Below, piece by piece: positions 1 to 7,571 of a stretch of 64,000 nucleotides of DNA. Origin of the DNA: Poriferisodalis sp963663635 (GTDB taxonomy: Bacteria; Actinomycetota; Acidimicrobiia; Acidimicrobiales; Poriferisodalaceae); NCBI GenBank assembly GCA_963663635.2, contig CAXXMY010000002.1, forward strand, positions 1-64,000. Reading direction: 5' to 3'. The notes under the pieces are model-generated. The model ran no database searches. It was given only the letters and a program-made list of their open reading frames with translations, and had not been told where the DNA came from. Positions within the stretch are counted from its first letter, which is position 1. Every line of letters starts with the position of its first letter. The translations under genes were made by a program, and so were the position numbers.

Positions 1-2
1 CC

Positions 3-110
3 ACCGCGGCGCCCACAACCCTGTCACGCCTCGGGTGCGGCACTCACCACACCGCGACCCTGCTCGTCGCCGCGGGCGAGAACATCGACCGGTTCGGCTC
101 CGAAGCGTCG
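3..110 (+). pseudogene. IS110-family transposase fragment
   Basis: The plus-strand frame reads TLLVAAGENIDRFGSEASA, which aligns with TAAALLVAAGDNPERLRSEA of the complete IS110 transposase nearby. It is therefore the C-terminal (transposase_20) part of a different IS110-type enzyme. It runs in from outside the window and is cut at about 110, where the IS30 end GGCGAACTCC begins. The continuation is not found beyond 4095, so the locus was rearranged later. Confidence 0.6.
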
Positions 111-142
111 GCGAACTCCATCGGTGGATGCTCCTATGTTTG

Positions 143-1357
143 TCAACTCCCGGTCTGTGCGAGGTGTCGCTGGTAGCGTTCGGCGAGGTCGCGGTTGTGG
201 ATGATGCCTCTTTCGAGTTCGGATATCCGGTTGGGTGCGGCTCCGAGGGCTCGGGCTGTCTGGTGGATGGTGAGCCCTCGTTGGGTGCGGTGGCGGCGCA
301 GGTCCGCTCCGTGGGCGACGTCGGGCGGGTCGATAATCAGCTTGTAGACCTCGCGTGCGATGTGGCGTTTGAGGCAGCGGAGTATCTCGCGTCGGGTCTT
401 GCCCTCGGCGGTGAGGCGGGCGGCGTAGGCGATGCTGCGCTCGTCGACGCGCAGGCGGACCATCGCGATGCGCCACAGTGCGTTGTTGGCCTGGCGGTTG
501 CCGCCGCGGTTGAGCCGGTGGCGCACCGTTCGGCCTGAGGACGCCTCGATGGGGCTGGTGCCGCACAGGGCGGCGAAGGACGCCTCGCTGCGCAGCCGCT
601 CGGGGTTGTCGCCGGCGGCGACGAGCAGCGCGGCCGCGGTCTCCGCGCCGACGCCGCAAGCGCCCAGCAGCGCCGGGTTGGCTCGTTCGCACAGGCGGCG
701 CAGCTCGGCGTCAAGGTGCTTGATCTCCGCGGTGAGAGCCTGGTGGCGGCGGGCCAGGGAGCGCAGCGCCCGCTTGGCCGCAGCGCGGACGAGATCACCG
801 TCTGTGCCGGGCCGCATCCGGGCGCAGGCCTCGACGGTGCGGGCCGTGTTCAGTGCCCGCAGGCGGTCTTTGACGGGCTCGGGGGCGGTCACGACGACAG
901 CGTCGATCTGGTTGGCGGCGACGGTGCGGGCCTTGACCGCGGAGCGGCGCGCCACACGCAGGGTCCTGATCGCCTCGACGCATCCGTCGGCGCTCTTGGG
1001 CACCACTGCGGCACTGCCGTTGAGCGCGGCCCGCGCCGCTGCCTCCGCGTCGACGGTGTCGGTCTTGCCGCGGCGGCGGCGCATCTGGCGGTTCGGGCGG
1101 TTCACATCGACGACGTCGACGCCGGCAGCCGTGAGGTGCCGGGCGAGGCCCGCGCCGTAGGAGCCGGTTCCCTCCACGCCGACGCGCTCGACGCTGCCGT
1201 GGCCGCCGAGCCATCCCAGCAGCGCCGTGTAGCCGGCGGTGTCCGCGTCGAACGCGGCGCTGCCCAAGACCCGTCCGGCGCCGTCGAGGACGGCGGCGAC
1301 ATGGGTGTGCTTGTGGGTGTCGACCCCGCCGAATACGCCGGGGTGGTCCTGTGTCAT
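143..1357 (-). CDS. IS110-family DEDD recombinase, intact
   Basis: The protein has 404 residues. The N-terminal RuvC-like DEDD domain shows D13 (GVDTHKHTH), E62 (VGVEGTGSY), D100 and D103 (KTDTVDA). The C-terminal transposase_20 domain carries the candidate catalytic serine at S273/S274 (ASSGRTVRHR). An extra tail of about 50 residues from 351 on reads as a helix-turn-helix of XRE type (RGLTIHQTARALGAAPNRIS). The start ATG follows AGGAGG on the minus strand at 1368-1373. It is the intact reference for the frameshifted copy at 2847. IS110 enzymes act with an RNA made from the element end to recombine donor and target. Confidence 0.9.
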   Translation of the reverse strand: MTQDHPGVFGGVDTHKHTHVAAVLDGAGRVLGSAAFDADTAGYTALLGWLGGHGSVERVGVEGTGSYGAGLARHLTAAGVDVVDVNRPNRQMRRRRGKTDTVDAEAAARAALNGSAAVVPKSADGCVEAIRTLRVARRSAVKARTVAANQIDAVVVTAPEPVKDRLRALNTARTVEACARMRPGTDGDLVRAAAKRALRSLARRHQALTAEIKHLDAELRRLCERANPALLGACGVGAETAAALLVAAGDNPERLRSEASFAALCGTSPIEASSGRTVRHRLNRGGNRQANNALWRIAMVRLRVDERSIAYAARLTAEGKTRREILRCLKRHIAREVYKLIIDPPDVAHGADLRRHRTQRGLTIHQTARALGAAPNRISELERGIIHNRDLAERYQRHLAQTGS

Positions 1358-1403
1358 GATGGTGATGCCTCCTTGTGGTCATCTCACTGTCGGGGGCGCC
1401 ACC

Positions 1404-1582
1404 GGCCGCGACGGCGGACAGGACACTCACGGTGTGGCTTACAAGGCTCCTATCGGGTCACATCCGTCGGGCCGGTCGGTGCGCGCCCCGCCGACCAGAG
1501 AAAGCCGACAGATCCACCGCAGGGCACCACGAGGGGCCGGTTGCAACTCGGGTCAGACCCTCTCCTGCCGACAGGGCCCAAC
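1404..1582 (-). ncRNA. Candidate IS110 bridge RNA, left copy
   Basis: This is the same non-coding end as 2622-2800, read on the minus strand. The target-guide-like segments lie at 1539-1546 and 1514-1519, the donor-guide-like segments at 1446-1453 and 1424-1429. The only base seen to differ from the right copy is at 1422, next to but outside the six-base right donor guide. Boundaries are estimated. The assignment rests on guide matches and position, not on a covariance model. Confidence 0.5.
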
Positions 1583-1657
1583 CATTATGAGTGTTGCAAG
1601 TGAACGGTCATGATGACCGTTGGGAACACATGCAGCCGACCGATGGAGGTGTCCAGT

Positions 1658-2611
1658 ATGGCAGCGAGGCTGAGTTTGGATGAGCGGGTGTTCATCGAGT
1701 CGTCGCTCGGGGCGGGCCGCAGCGTCGCGGACGCAGCGCAGCGGCTGGGCCGTGACCGGTCCACGGTGCATCGCGAGCTGGCCCGCTGCGGCGGGCGGGG
1801 GGCCTATGACGCCCGCGCTGCGCACGCGTGGGCGTGCGCGAGGGCGCGACGAGAGCGAACGCCCAAGCTGGCGGTCGATCGGGTGCTGGCCGCCGCGGTC
1901 GATGAGCGTCTGAAGCTGAGGTGGTCCCCGCACGCGACCGCGGCGGACCTGCGCGAGGCGGGCATGAGCGTGTGCGCGGAGACGATCTATCGGGCGTGCT
2001 ACGCGAACGACGCGCGCAGCGGCCTGGCGGCGGGCACCTGGGCGAAGCTGCCGCGGCGCTGCCGGCGCCGTCGGCCGCGCAGCGTCGCGCAGGCCAAAAG
2101 CCCAGCCCGCTGGGGGAATACCGGCGACAGCCGAGACGACCGAGGACCGTATAGAGCCCGGCCACTGGGAAGGCGACCTCATCGTCGGCAAAGCGAACCT
2201 CACCGCTGCGGTCACGCTCGCCGAGCGCACCAGCCGCTACACGGTCACCGCAGCGCTGCCCGACGGCTACGGCGCGCCCCAGGTCGCCGCCGCGGTCACC
2301 GCGGCGCTGGGCCGCCAGCCCGCAGCGCTCGTGCGCAGCCTCACCTGGGACCAAGGCCGCGAGATGGCCCGCTGGGCCGACGTCGAGGCCGCGCTCGGCA
2401 TCGAGGTGTTCTTCTGCGAGCCGCGCTCGCCGTGGCAGCGACCCACCAACGAGCACCAACGGACTGCTGCGCCGATGGCTCCCCAAAGGCACCAGCCTCG
2501 ACATCGCACAACTGCGGCTCTCGGTCATCGAGGACAACCTCAACCACATGCCCCGCCGACTCCACCACTGGACATCAGCACGCCGACATCTACACTCAAC
2601 TCACTTGCAAC
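1658..2611 (+). pseudogene. IS30-family transposase, degenerate (copy A)
   Basis: The start ATG has GGAGGT seven bases upstream. It reads MAARLSLDERVFIESSLGAG, followed by the IS30 helix-turn-helix (AQRLGRDRSTVHRELARC). The frame is lost near 2093, where a C is missing from a CCC run relative to the copy at 56536. A further deletion lies around 2115-2140 and another near 2452 in the catalytic DDE part (NEQTNALLRRW in the other copy). The last codons and stop lie beyond the IS110 insertion, at 4078 onward. It is inactive as read. Confidence 0.8.
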
Positions 2612-2621
2612 ACTCATAATG

Positions 2622-2800
2622 GTTGGGCCCTGTCGGCAGGAGAGGGTCTGACCCGAGTTGCAACCGGCCCCTCGTGGTGCCCTGCGGTGGATCTGTCGGC
2701 TTTCTCTGGTCGGCGGGGCGCGCACCGACCGGCCCGACGGATGTGACCCGATAGGAGCCTTGTAAGCCACACCGTGAGTGTTCTGTCCGCCGTCGCGGCC
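2622..2800 (+). ncRNA. Candidate IS110 bridge RNA, right copy
   Basis: The region lies between the IS end and the recombinase start. TTGCAACC (2658-2665) has the same sense as the left half of the IS30 target TTGCAAC/CACCGG. CGGTGG (2685-2690) is the reverse complement of the right half CCACCG. ATAGGAGC (2751-2758) has the same sense as the element's right end (ATAGGAGCAT, 4068-4077). TGAGTG (2775-2780) is the reverse complement of the left-end junction CACTCA. CGACGG (2735-2740) can pair with CCGTCG (2790-2795) and close the second loop. Order and polarity match the target-binding then donor-binding loops of the IS621 bridge RNA. Boundaries are estimates. Confidence 0.55.
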
Positions 2801-2846
2801 GGTGGCGCCCCCGACAGTGAGATGACCACAAGGAGGCATCACCATC

Positions 2847-4062
2847 ATGACACAGGACCACCCCGGCGTATTCGGCGGGGTCGACACCCACAAGCACACC
2901 CATGTCGCCGCCGTCCTCGACGGCGCCGGACGGGTCTTGGGCAGCGCCGCGTTCGACGCGGACACCGCCGGCTACACGGCGCTGCTGGGATGGCTCGGCG
3001 GCCACGGCAGCGTCGAGCGCGTCGGCGTGGAGGGAACCGGCTCCTACGGCGCGGGCCTCGCCCGGCACCTCACGGCTGCCGGCGTCGACGTCGTCGATGT
3101 GAACCGCCCGAACCGCCAGATGCGCCGCCGCCGCGGCAAGACCGACACCGTCGACGCGGAGGCAGCGGCGCGGGGCCGCGCTCAACGGCAGTGCCGCAGT
3201 GGTGCCCAAGAGCGCCGACGGATGCGTCGAGGCGATCAGGACCCTGCGTGTGGCGCGCCGCTCCGCGGTCAAGGCCCGCACCGTCGCCGCCAACCAGATC
3301 GACGCTGTCGTCGTGACCGCCCCCGAGCCCGTCAAAGACCGCCTGCGGGCACTGAACACGGCCCGCACCGTCGAGGCCTGCGCCCGGATGCGGCCCGACA
3401 CACACGGTGATCTCGTCCGCGCTGCGGCCAAGCGGGCGCTGCGCTCCCTGGCCCGCCGCCACCAGGCTCTCACCGCGGAGATCAAGCACCTCGACGCCGA
3501 GCTGCGCCGCCTGTGCGAACGAGCCAACCCGGCGCTGCTGGGCGCTTGCGGCGTCGGCGCGGAGACCGCGGCCGCGCTGCTCGTCGCCGCCGGCGACAAC
3601 CCCGAGCGGCTGCGCAGCGAGGCGTCCTTCGCCGCCCTGTGCGGCACCAGCCCCATCGAGGCGTCCTCAGGCCGAACGGTGCGCCACCGGCTCAACCGCG
3701 GCGGCAACCGCCAGGCCAACAACGCACTGTGGCGCATCGCGATGGTCCGCCTGCGCGTCGACGAGCGCAGCATCGCCTACGCCGCCCGCCTCACCGCCGA
3801 GGGCAAGACCCGACGCGAGATACTCCGCTGCCTCAAACGCCACATCGCACGCGAGGTCTACAAGCTGATCATCGACCCGCCCGACGTCGCCCACGGAGCG
3901 GACCTGCGCCGCCACCGCACCCAACGAGGGCTCACCATCCACCAGACAGCCCGAGCCCTCGGAGCCGCACCCAACCGGATATCCGAACTCGAAAGAGGCA
4001 TCATCCACAACCGCGACCTCGCCGAACGCTACCAGCGACACCTCGCACAGACCGGGAGTTGA
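2847..4062 (+). pseudogene. IS110-family DEDD recombinase, frameshifted
   Basis: Second copy of the 404-residue recombinase. It has the same AGGAGG site (2831-2836) and the same motifs, including the HTH-like tail. A single extra G in the run at 3172-3175 (GGGG against GGG in the left copy) breaks the frame just after the KTDTVDA aspartates. The remaining frame runs from about 3180 to the stop. Homopolymer length error in the assembly is as likely as a real mutation, so the element may be active. Confidence 0.85.
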
Positions 4063-4064
4063 CA
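4059..4064 (+). promoter_or_regulatory. -35-like box (TTGACA) at the IS110 right end
   Basis: TTGACA overlaps the recombinase stop codon. In a circular IS110 form, 13 bases (4065-4077), the core C and ACT (2612-2614) would separate it from CATAAT (2615-2620), a 17 bp spacer. In the integrated state no TTGACA lies 17 bp upstream of CATAAT. This fits the known logic of IS110 elements, in which the promoter exists only in the excised circle. The same boxes occur in the left copy at 141-146 and 1584-1589. Confidence 0.55.
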
Positions 4065-4265
4065 AACATAGGAGCATCCACCGGTAGAGCTTGCCAACCC
4101 ACCAGACTCATGAATAATCAGGGCTAACGGGTCCCCGTCACCGACTCGGGGGCTGTATGTGATCGAAGATGCGCTCGAGTATCTCGACGCCATTGTCGCC
4201 ACATGGCATGAGAGCGTCAGAGGTTGGCTGCCGTGAGCTGTCTTCCCACCGTGAAGCTCCTGTTG

Positions 4266-5165
4266 CTAGATCACGGTTTCTCGAGCGAGTGTTGAGAGAT
4301 TGCTGATTACCGCGTCGAGATAGCCAGGGTCTTTCCGCTGCGGGTCGTGCACCGCGCCCAACTGGAGAGTCAGAGCCGCGCCAGCGTGGGTGATGAGGGG
4401 GACTGCGCCCAGGTCCATGCCACGGAGACCGACAGATGACGGGAGAAGCGCCAATCCTTCGCCGGCGGCGGCCATGGCGAGCGCAGCGTCTGGAGCTGAG
4501 GTCTCGAAGGCGATTTCGGGGGTGAGATTCTCGATGCGACAGGCTGAATCGAAGAGAAGTCTGCTCCCAAACGTCTCGTTGAGAGCCAGAATAGGGAAGG
4601 TACACGCTTGTTGTATTGTCATTGCTTTTAGCCCCGAAGAAGGCGAAGACCTCGATTGAGGCCTGATGGCCATGAGGGTGAGATCGACGAGAGGATGCTG
4701 CACAAGTCGCGGTGACGGCCCTATGAATGCGACGCCGAGTCGGATCTCATGCGCCTCGATAAGCTCGATGACCTTCGCTCCTCCGGCCTCGACCACTTTG
4801 CACTCCACGTTCGGAAAGTCCTTGCGGAAGGTCTGCAAGAACGGAGCGATGAGCCGTTCGATCGTCCACGGGGTTGCACCGATACTGAAGTTCCCGAGTC
4901 GCCCCCCACGCAGTTGCCTGGCGGTTTCAAACAATGAACTCTCGCTCTGCACAAAATCCGTACAGTGTCTCCGCAGAGCTTCACCAGCCTCAGAGAGCCT
5001 GACCCCACGACCGACCCGGTCAAACAGAGCGATTCCAAGTTCGGTCTCGATCCGTTGGACCTGGCGAGACAAGGCGGATTGGGAAATGTTGAGATGTGTG
5101 GCCGCAACGGTCATGCTCCCAGTTCTGGCAATCTCGAGGACGGCTTTGACGTACCGTGCATCCAT
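4266..5165 (-). CDS. LysR-family transcriptional regulator
   Basis: The protein has 299 residues. The N-terminal winged HTH is clear (AATHLNISQSALSRQVQRIE, about residues 21-40), followed by a LysR substrate-binding domain. The ATG giving MDARYVKAVLEI is preferred because the HTH then sits at the usual place; an in-frame GTG lies 21 bases upstream. It is divergent from the isochorismatase-like gene at 5453, the usual place for a LysR activator of the neighbouring operon, so it probably controls the uptake and catabolism genes 5453-16583. Base composition is lower in GC than most of the window, like the operon it faces. The ligand is unknown. Confidence 0.85.
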   Translation of the reverse strand: MDARYVKAVLEIARTGSMTVAATHLNISQSALSRQVQRIETELGIALFDRVGRGVRLSEAGEALRRHCTDFVQSESSLFETARQLRGGRLGNFSIGATPWTIERLIAPFLQTFRKDFPNVECKVVEAGGAKVIELIEAHEIRLGVAFIGPSPRLVQHPLVDLTLMAIRPQSRSSPSSGLKAMTIQQACTFPILALNETFGSRLLFDSACRIENLTPEIAFETSAPDAALAMAAAGEGLALLPSSVGLRGMDLGAVPLITHAGAALTLQLGAVHDPQRKDPGYLDAVISNLSTLARETVI

Positions 5166-5452
5166 CGATGCATTATACGCAAGCACAAGGACGATTCGCG
5201 TGCTAATGTTGCATCATCAGCGGCTTAGGCCCGTGGGAAGAGAGCGCGATGGCACCATCAGGGGGGGCACCGGCCGTCTCCGGGTCGGTAGGAGCTTGGC
5301 TAGGCCCTCAAGCCCAAGGATCTGCTCGGGCCACCGTCTTGGTGCGAGGCGCCGCGTCACCAAGCAGCTTGACAAGCAGCTTGAGGACCATACGCGGGAC
5401 CGTTGATCGTGTGCCGAACATGGACCAATAGAGGGATCGTGGGTACAGACAG
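5166..5452. promoter_or_regulatory. Divergent intergenic region, LysR/catabolic operon
   Basis: 287 bp between two divergent starts. It should hold the promoters of both the regulator and the operon. The end next to lysR is AT-richer (TGCATTATACGC, then GCTAATGTTGCATCATCAGC at 5202-5221), but I could not single out a convincing LysR box. No peptide with a good ribosome site was seen. Confidence 0.4.
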
Positions 5453-6076
5453 ATGAAGAAGGATGAGATTGCTCTCGTACTGATGGATCTCCAGAACGAC
5501 GTTGTTCATCCGGAAGGTCTCTTCGGAAAGTCGGGACTTGCAGATGTCGTCAGAGAGAGGGGCGTCCTCGAGAACTCCCATGCGGTTCTCGAGCGAGCCC
5601 GGCAGCTTCGGATGCTAGTAGTCCATGTAGCTCACCAGTATCGAGCAGGTCACCCCGAGGTAGGCCAGGGAATGGCAATCTTCGACTCAATCAAGACAGC
5701 AGACGCAATGACCGAAGGCAGTTGGGGTGCCGAGCCCCACGAAATGGTTGCACCGATCGAGAACGAAATCGTTGTACCCAAACGTCGAGTCAGTTCCTTC
5801 TATCAGTCAGACCTTGACCTTGTTCTTCGACTTGCCGGAATCAAGACAATTGTCTCGGCCGGTGTTGCCACGAACATGGTGGTCGAGGCGACAGTGCGAG
5901 ATGCCGCCGACAGGGGTTTCGCAAATATCGTAATTGAGGACTGCTGCGCGAGTTTCGATGCTGAGGACAACGAGTTCTCGCTCAAGAATATCATCCCCAA
6001 ATTCGGACGAGTGATAACAACACTAGAGTTTCTCGATGAGTTCAATGAAAGAAAAAGAGACATCAGAAGGAGTTAG
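5453..6076 (+). CDS. Isochorismatase-fold hydrolase (RutB-like), Cys missing
   Basis: The protein has 207 residues, the usual size for this cysteine-hydrolase superfamily. The N-terminal motif LVLMDLQNDVV gives the catalytic Asp (D12), and VPKRRVSSFYQSDLD gives the catalytic Lys. The nucleophile motif normally reads GVATNxCVE; here it reads GVATNMVVEATVRDA, with Val where Cys is expected. It is either a non-cysteine member, as in the true isochorismatases, or altered. RutB, which hydrolyses ureidoacrylate in uracil breakdown, belongs to this family, and RutA-like monooxygenases lie downstream, so amide or ureide hydrolysis is plausible. The next gene starts five bases after its stop. Confidence 0.75.
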   Translation: MKKDEIALVLMDLQNDVVHPEGLFGKSGLADVVRERGVLENSHAVLERARQLRMLVVHVAHQYRAGHPEVGQGMAIFDSIKTADAMTEGSWGAEPHEMVAPIENEIVVPKRRVSSFYQSDLDLVLRLAGIKTIVSAGVATNMVVEATVRDAADRGFANIVIEDCCASFDAEDNEFSLKNIIPKFGRVITTLEFLDEFNERKRDIRRS

Positions 6077-6081
6077 AGCTG

Positions 6082-7497
6082 ATGGTAAAACGGCCCAGAA
6101 TCAACGTGCCAGATTTCAGTGACAAAAAGGTTGCTGACACCGTCCTTGAACAGCTAGATGCGCGTCATATGTCTCGGCGCGATCTACTGAAGCTTGCATC
6201 CGCAGGTGTAGTTGCTGCGGCTGGTTGGCCGCTACTCAGCGCCTGCAGTGGGGCGAGCACTGGAGGGAGCGCAACTACAACGGCTACAACGGCGGCTGGC
6301 AGCCCGTCGACCACCGCAATCGTTGCGCCGAAGACTGGGCAAGTCGCCAACATCATTCGGGTTGAGCAGGCCTACTTCCTCGATCAGGACGATGGGGCTA
6401 AAAAGGCCGCTAAGATCCTCGGCCTCGACTACGCGGCAACTTCGTCAAATCAGGATGTGCTTCAGCATATCAGCCTGGTGGAGCAGTTTGTAGCGGGCGG
6501 TGCAAAGATGATTATCCAGGGCAATGTTGATGGTTCAGACCTGCGGCCAATCGTCGAAGCATGTACCGCGAACGAGGCGTACCTTGCAAACATGTTCGTA
6601 ACTGATCCGTGGTTCACGCCATTTGACGCAGGCGAGTACTACGTGTGGTATCTCGACTTGTTCGAGTCGGAGAATCTTGGGCGGACAACCAGGATAGTGC
6701 TTGATGCGATTGGCGGAGAGGGTACGGCAATATACGTTGAGGGCCTTACTGGCGCCTCAGTGGCAACCACGCGGAAAGCCACGACCCTGAACGTCCTGGA
6801 GAATGAGTTCCCCAACGTTAAACTCTTGGCCAGCCAGGACGGAAAGTGGAATCCGGTCGATGCGCAGAAGGTCGTTGAGGACATGGTCGCTGCGGTCGGC
6901 ATGCCTGACGTTATCCTGTGCGACAACGACGGCGAGGCAGCAGGCGCAGTCGCGGCGGTCGAAGGCCTCGGAATGACGCCCGGAGTTGATGTCCTTATCT
7001 CGGGCCAGGACGGCAACCGAGACGTCCTTGACATGATAGAAGACGGACGTGTCTATGTGACTGGATTCCACTCACCAGCCTATTTCGGAGTGGCACCGGT
7101 TGTGAGATGCTTCGACGCTCTCAACGGGGTGAAGCTTTCAGCACCCGAAAGGCAGATGGGAGTAGCCGGGGCCATCCCCGTACTTCAGGACAATGTAGCG
7201 CAGGTCAAGCGACGTTTCATTGAGACGGACAACCTTCCATTCGACCCAGTATTGATGTCTAAGGTTCACCATCCTGACGATTGGGACCCGATGCACGAAC
7301 TCCGCGCTCTCGTCCTCGAGGATCACTGGGCACCGTTTGGCGAGGCAATCTTTGAAAAGCCCGACGGTTGGGGCCCGCCTGAGTACGTAAGTGCTCTGGA
7401 GGCTGGCGAGATGGAACAAGTAACCCAGATGTATGCCGATCACTACCAGATCAAGATGGATGACTTCAACTACAAAGGTGTCCCGGTTCCAGAATAA
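6082..7497 (+). CDS. Sugar-type ABC substrate-binding lipoprotein
   Basis: The protein has 471 residues. A twin-arginine signal (SRRDLLKLA, residues 31-39) is followed by a lipobox LLSAC with C55, so it is probably exported folded by Tat and lipid-anchored outside the membrane. A Thr/Ser/Ala-rich linker (60-85) leads into a periplasmic-binding-protein type I fold (Peripla_BP_4). The motif PDVILCDNDGEAAGAV is typical of the ribose/autoinducer binding group. Its C-terminus is longer than in RbsB. It is the binding component for the ATPase and permease that follow. The substrate cannot be read from sequence; the enzymes downstream suggest a nitrogenous or heterocyclic compound rather than a plain sugar. 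Confidence 0.85.
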   Translation: MVKRPRINVPDFSDKKVADTVLEQLDARHMSRRDLLKLASAGVVAAAGWPLLSACSGASTGGSATTTATTAAGSPSTTAIVAPKTGQVANIIRVEQAYFLDQDDGAKKAAKILGLDYAATSSNQDVLQHISLVEQFVAGGAKMIIQGNVDGSDLRPIVEACTANEAYLANMFVTDPWFTPFDAGEYYVWYLDLFESENLGRTTRIVLDAIGGEGTAIYVEGLTGASVATTRKATTLNVLENEFPNVKLLASQDGKWNPVDAQKVVEDMVAAVGMPDVILCDNDGEAAGAVAAVEGLGMTPGVDVLISGQDGNRDVLDMIEDGRVYVTGFHSPAYFGVAPVVRCFDALNGVKLSAPERQMGVAGAIPVLQDNVAQVKRRFIETDNLPFDPVLMSKVHHPDDWDPMHELRALVLEDHWAPFGEAIFEKPDGWGPPEYVSALEAGEMEQVTQMYADHYQIKMDDFNYKGVPVPE

Positions 7498-7571
7498 CTT
7501 CTCCCGAGGAGAGGACGCCGGTCAATTCTCATCTTGCCGCAAGGCAGAGCACAGAAGGGTTGGACATCTGA

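Larger units (their letters stand above)
128..1592 (-). mobile_element. IS110-family element, left copy
   Basis: A 1,465 bp unit bounded by IS30 repeat sequence on both sides. The right end on the coding strand is GGAGCAT at 128-134; the left end is ACTCATAATGG at 1582-1592. There are no terminal inverted repeats, and only a single C overlaps between target halves, as expected for IS110. Only 15 bp follow the stop codon, but about 235 bp precede the start codon. That long upstream non-coding end is typical of the IS110 group that encodes a bridge RNA there. It differs from the right copy by a few bases. Confidence 0.85.
128..4077. repeat. 1.47 kb inverted repeat made by the two IS110 copies
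   Basis: 128-1592 and 2612-4077 are reverse complements apart from one inserted G (3172-3175 run), the change at 1422/2782 and a few coding substitutions near 800/3403. They are separated by 1,019 bp of IS30. Such a large palindrome could invert the middle segment by recombination or collapse in assembly. Confidence 0.9.
2612..4077 (+). mobile_element. IS110-family element, right copy
   Basis: A 1,466 bp inverted copy of 128-1592. It starts ACTCATAATGG just after the IS30 half-site TTGCAAC and ends GGAGCAT just before CCACCGG. Near-identity of the two copies points to recent transposition. The mirror orientation follows from the target being an inverted repeat: each copy sits in the same orientation relative to its own half-element. 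Confidence 0.85.
111..4095 (+). mobile_element. IS30-family element with both ends interrupted by IS110
   Basis: The IS30 parts are 111-127 (outer left repeat, GCGAACTCCATCGGTGG), 1593-2611 (body) and 4078-4095 (outer right repeat, CCACCGGTAGAGCTTGCC). Rejoining them restores the uninterrupted repeats seen in the IS30 copy at 56536-57581, namely ...CGGTGGTTGCAAGTGA and TCACTTGCAACCACCGG... Both junctions fall after TTGCAAC on the inner side and CCACC on the outer side. The order of events is clear: the IS30 landed first and the two IS110 copies then entered its repeats. Confidence 0.85.

Noticed and set aside
1610..2746. A 378-codon open frame across the IS30 body
   Set aside because: After about 2093 it follows the wrong frame of the transposase and runs into IS110. 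Only the first ~145 codons are meaningful.
2847..4062. Programmed frameshift in the right IS110 recombinase
   Set aside because: The left copy encodes the same protein in one frame. The only difference at the break is an extra G in a G run.
128..4077. IS110-IS30-IS110 as a composite transposon
   Set aside because: The IS110 copies sit inside the IS30 repeats at the same site, which nested insertion explains. IS110 is not known to move DNA lying between copies.
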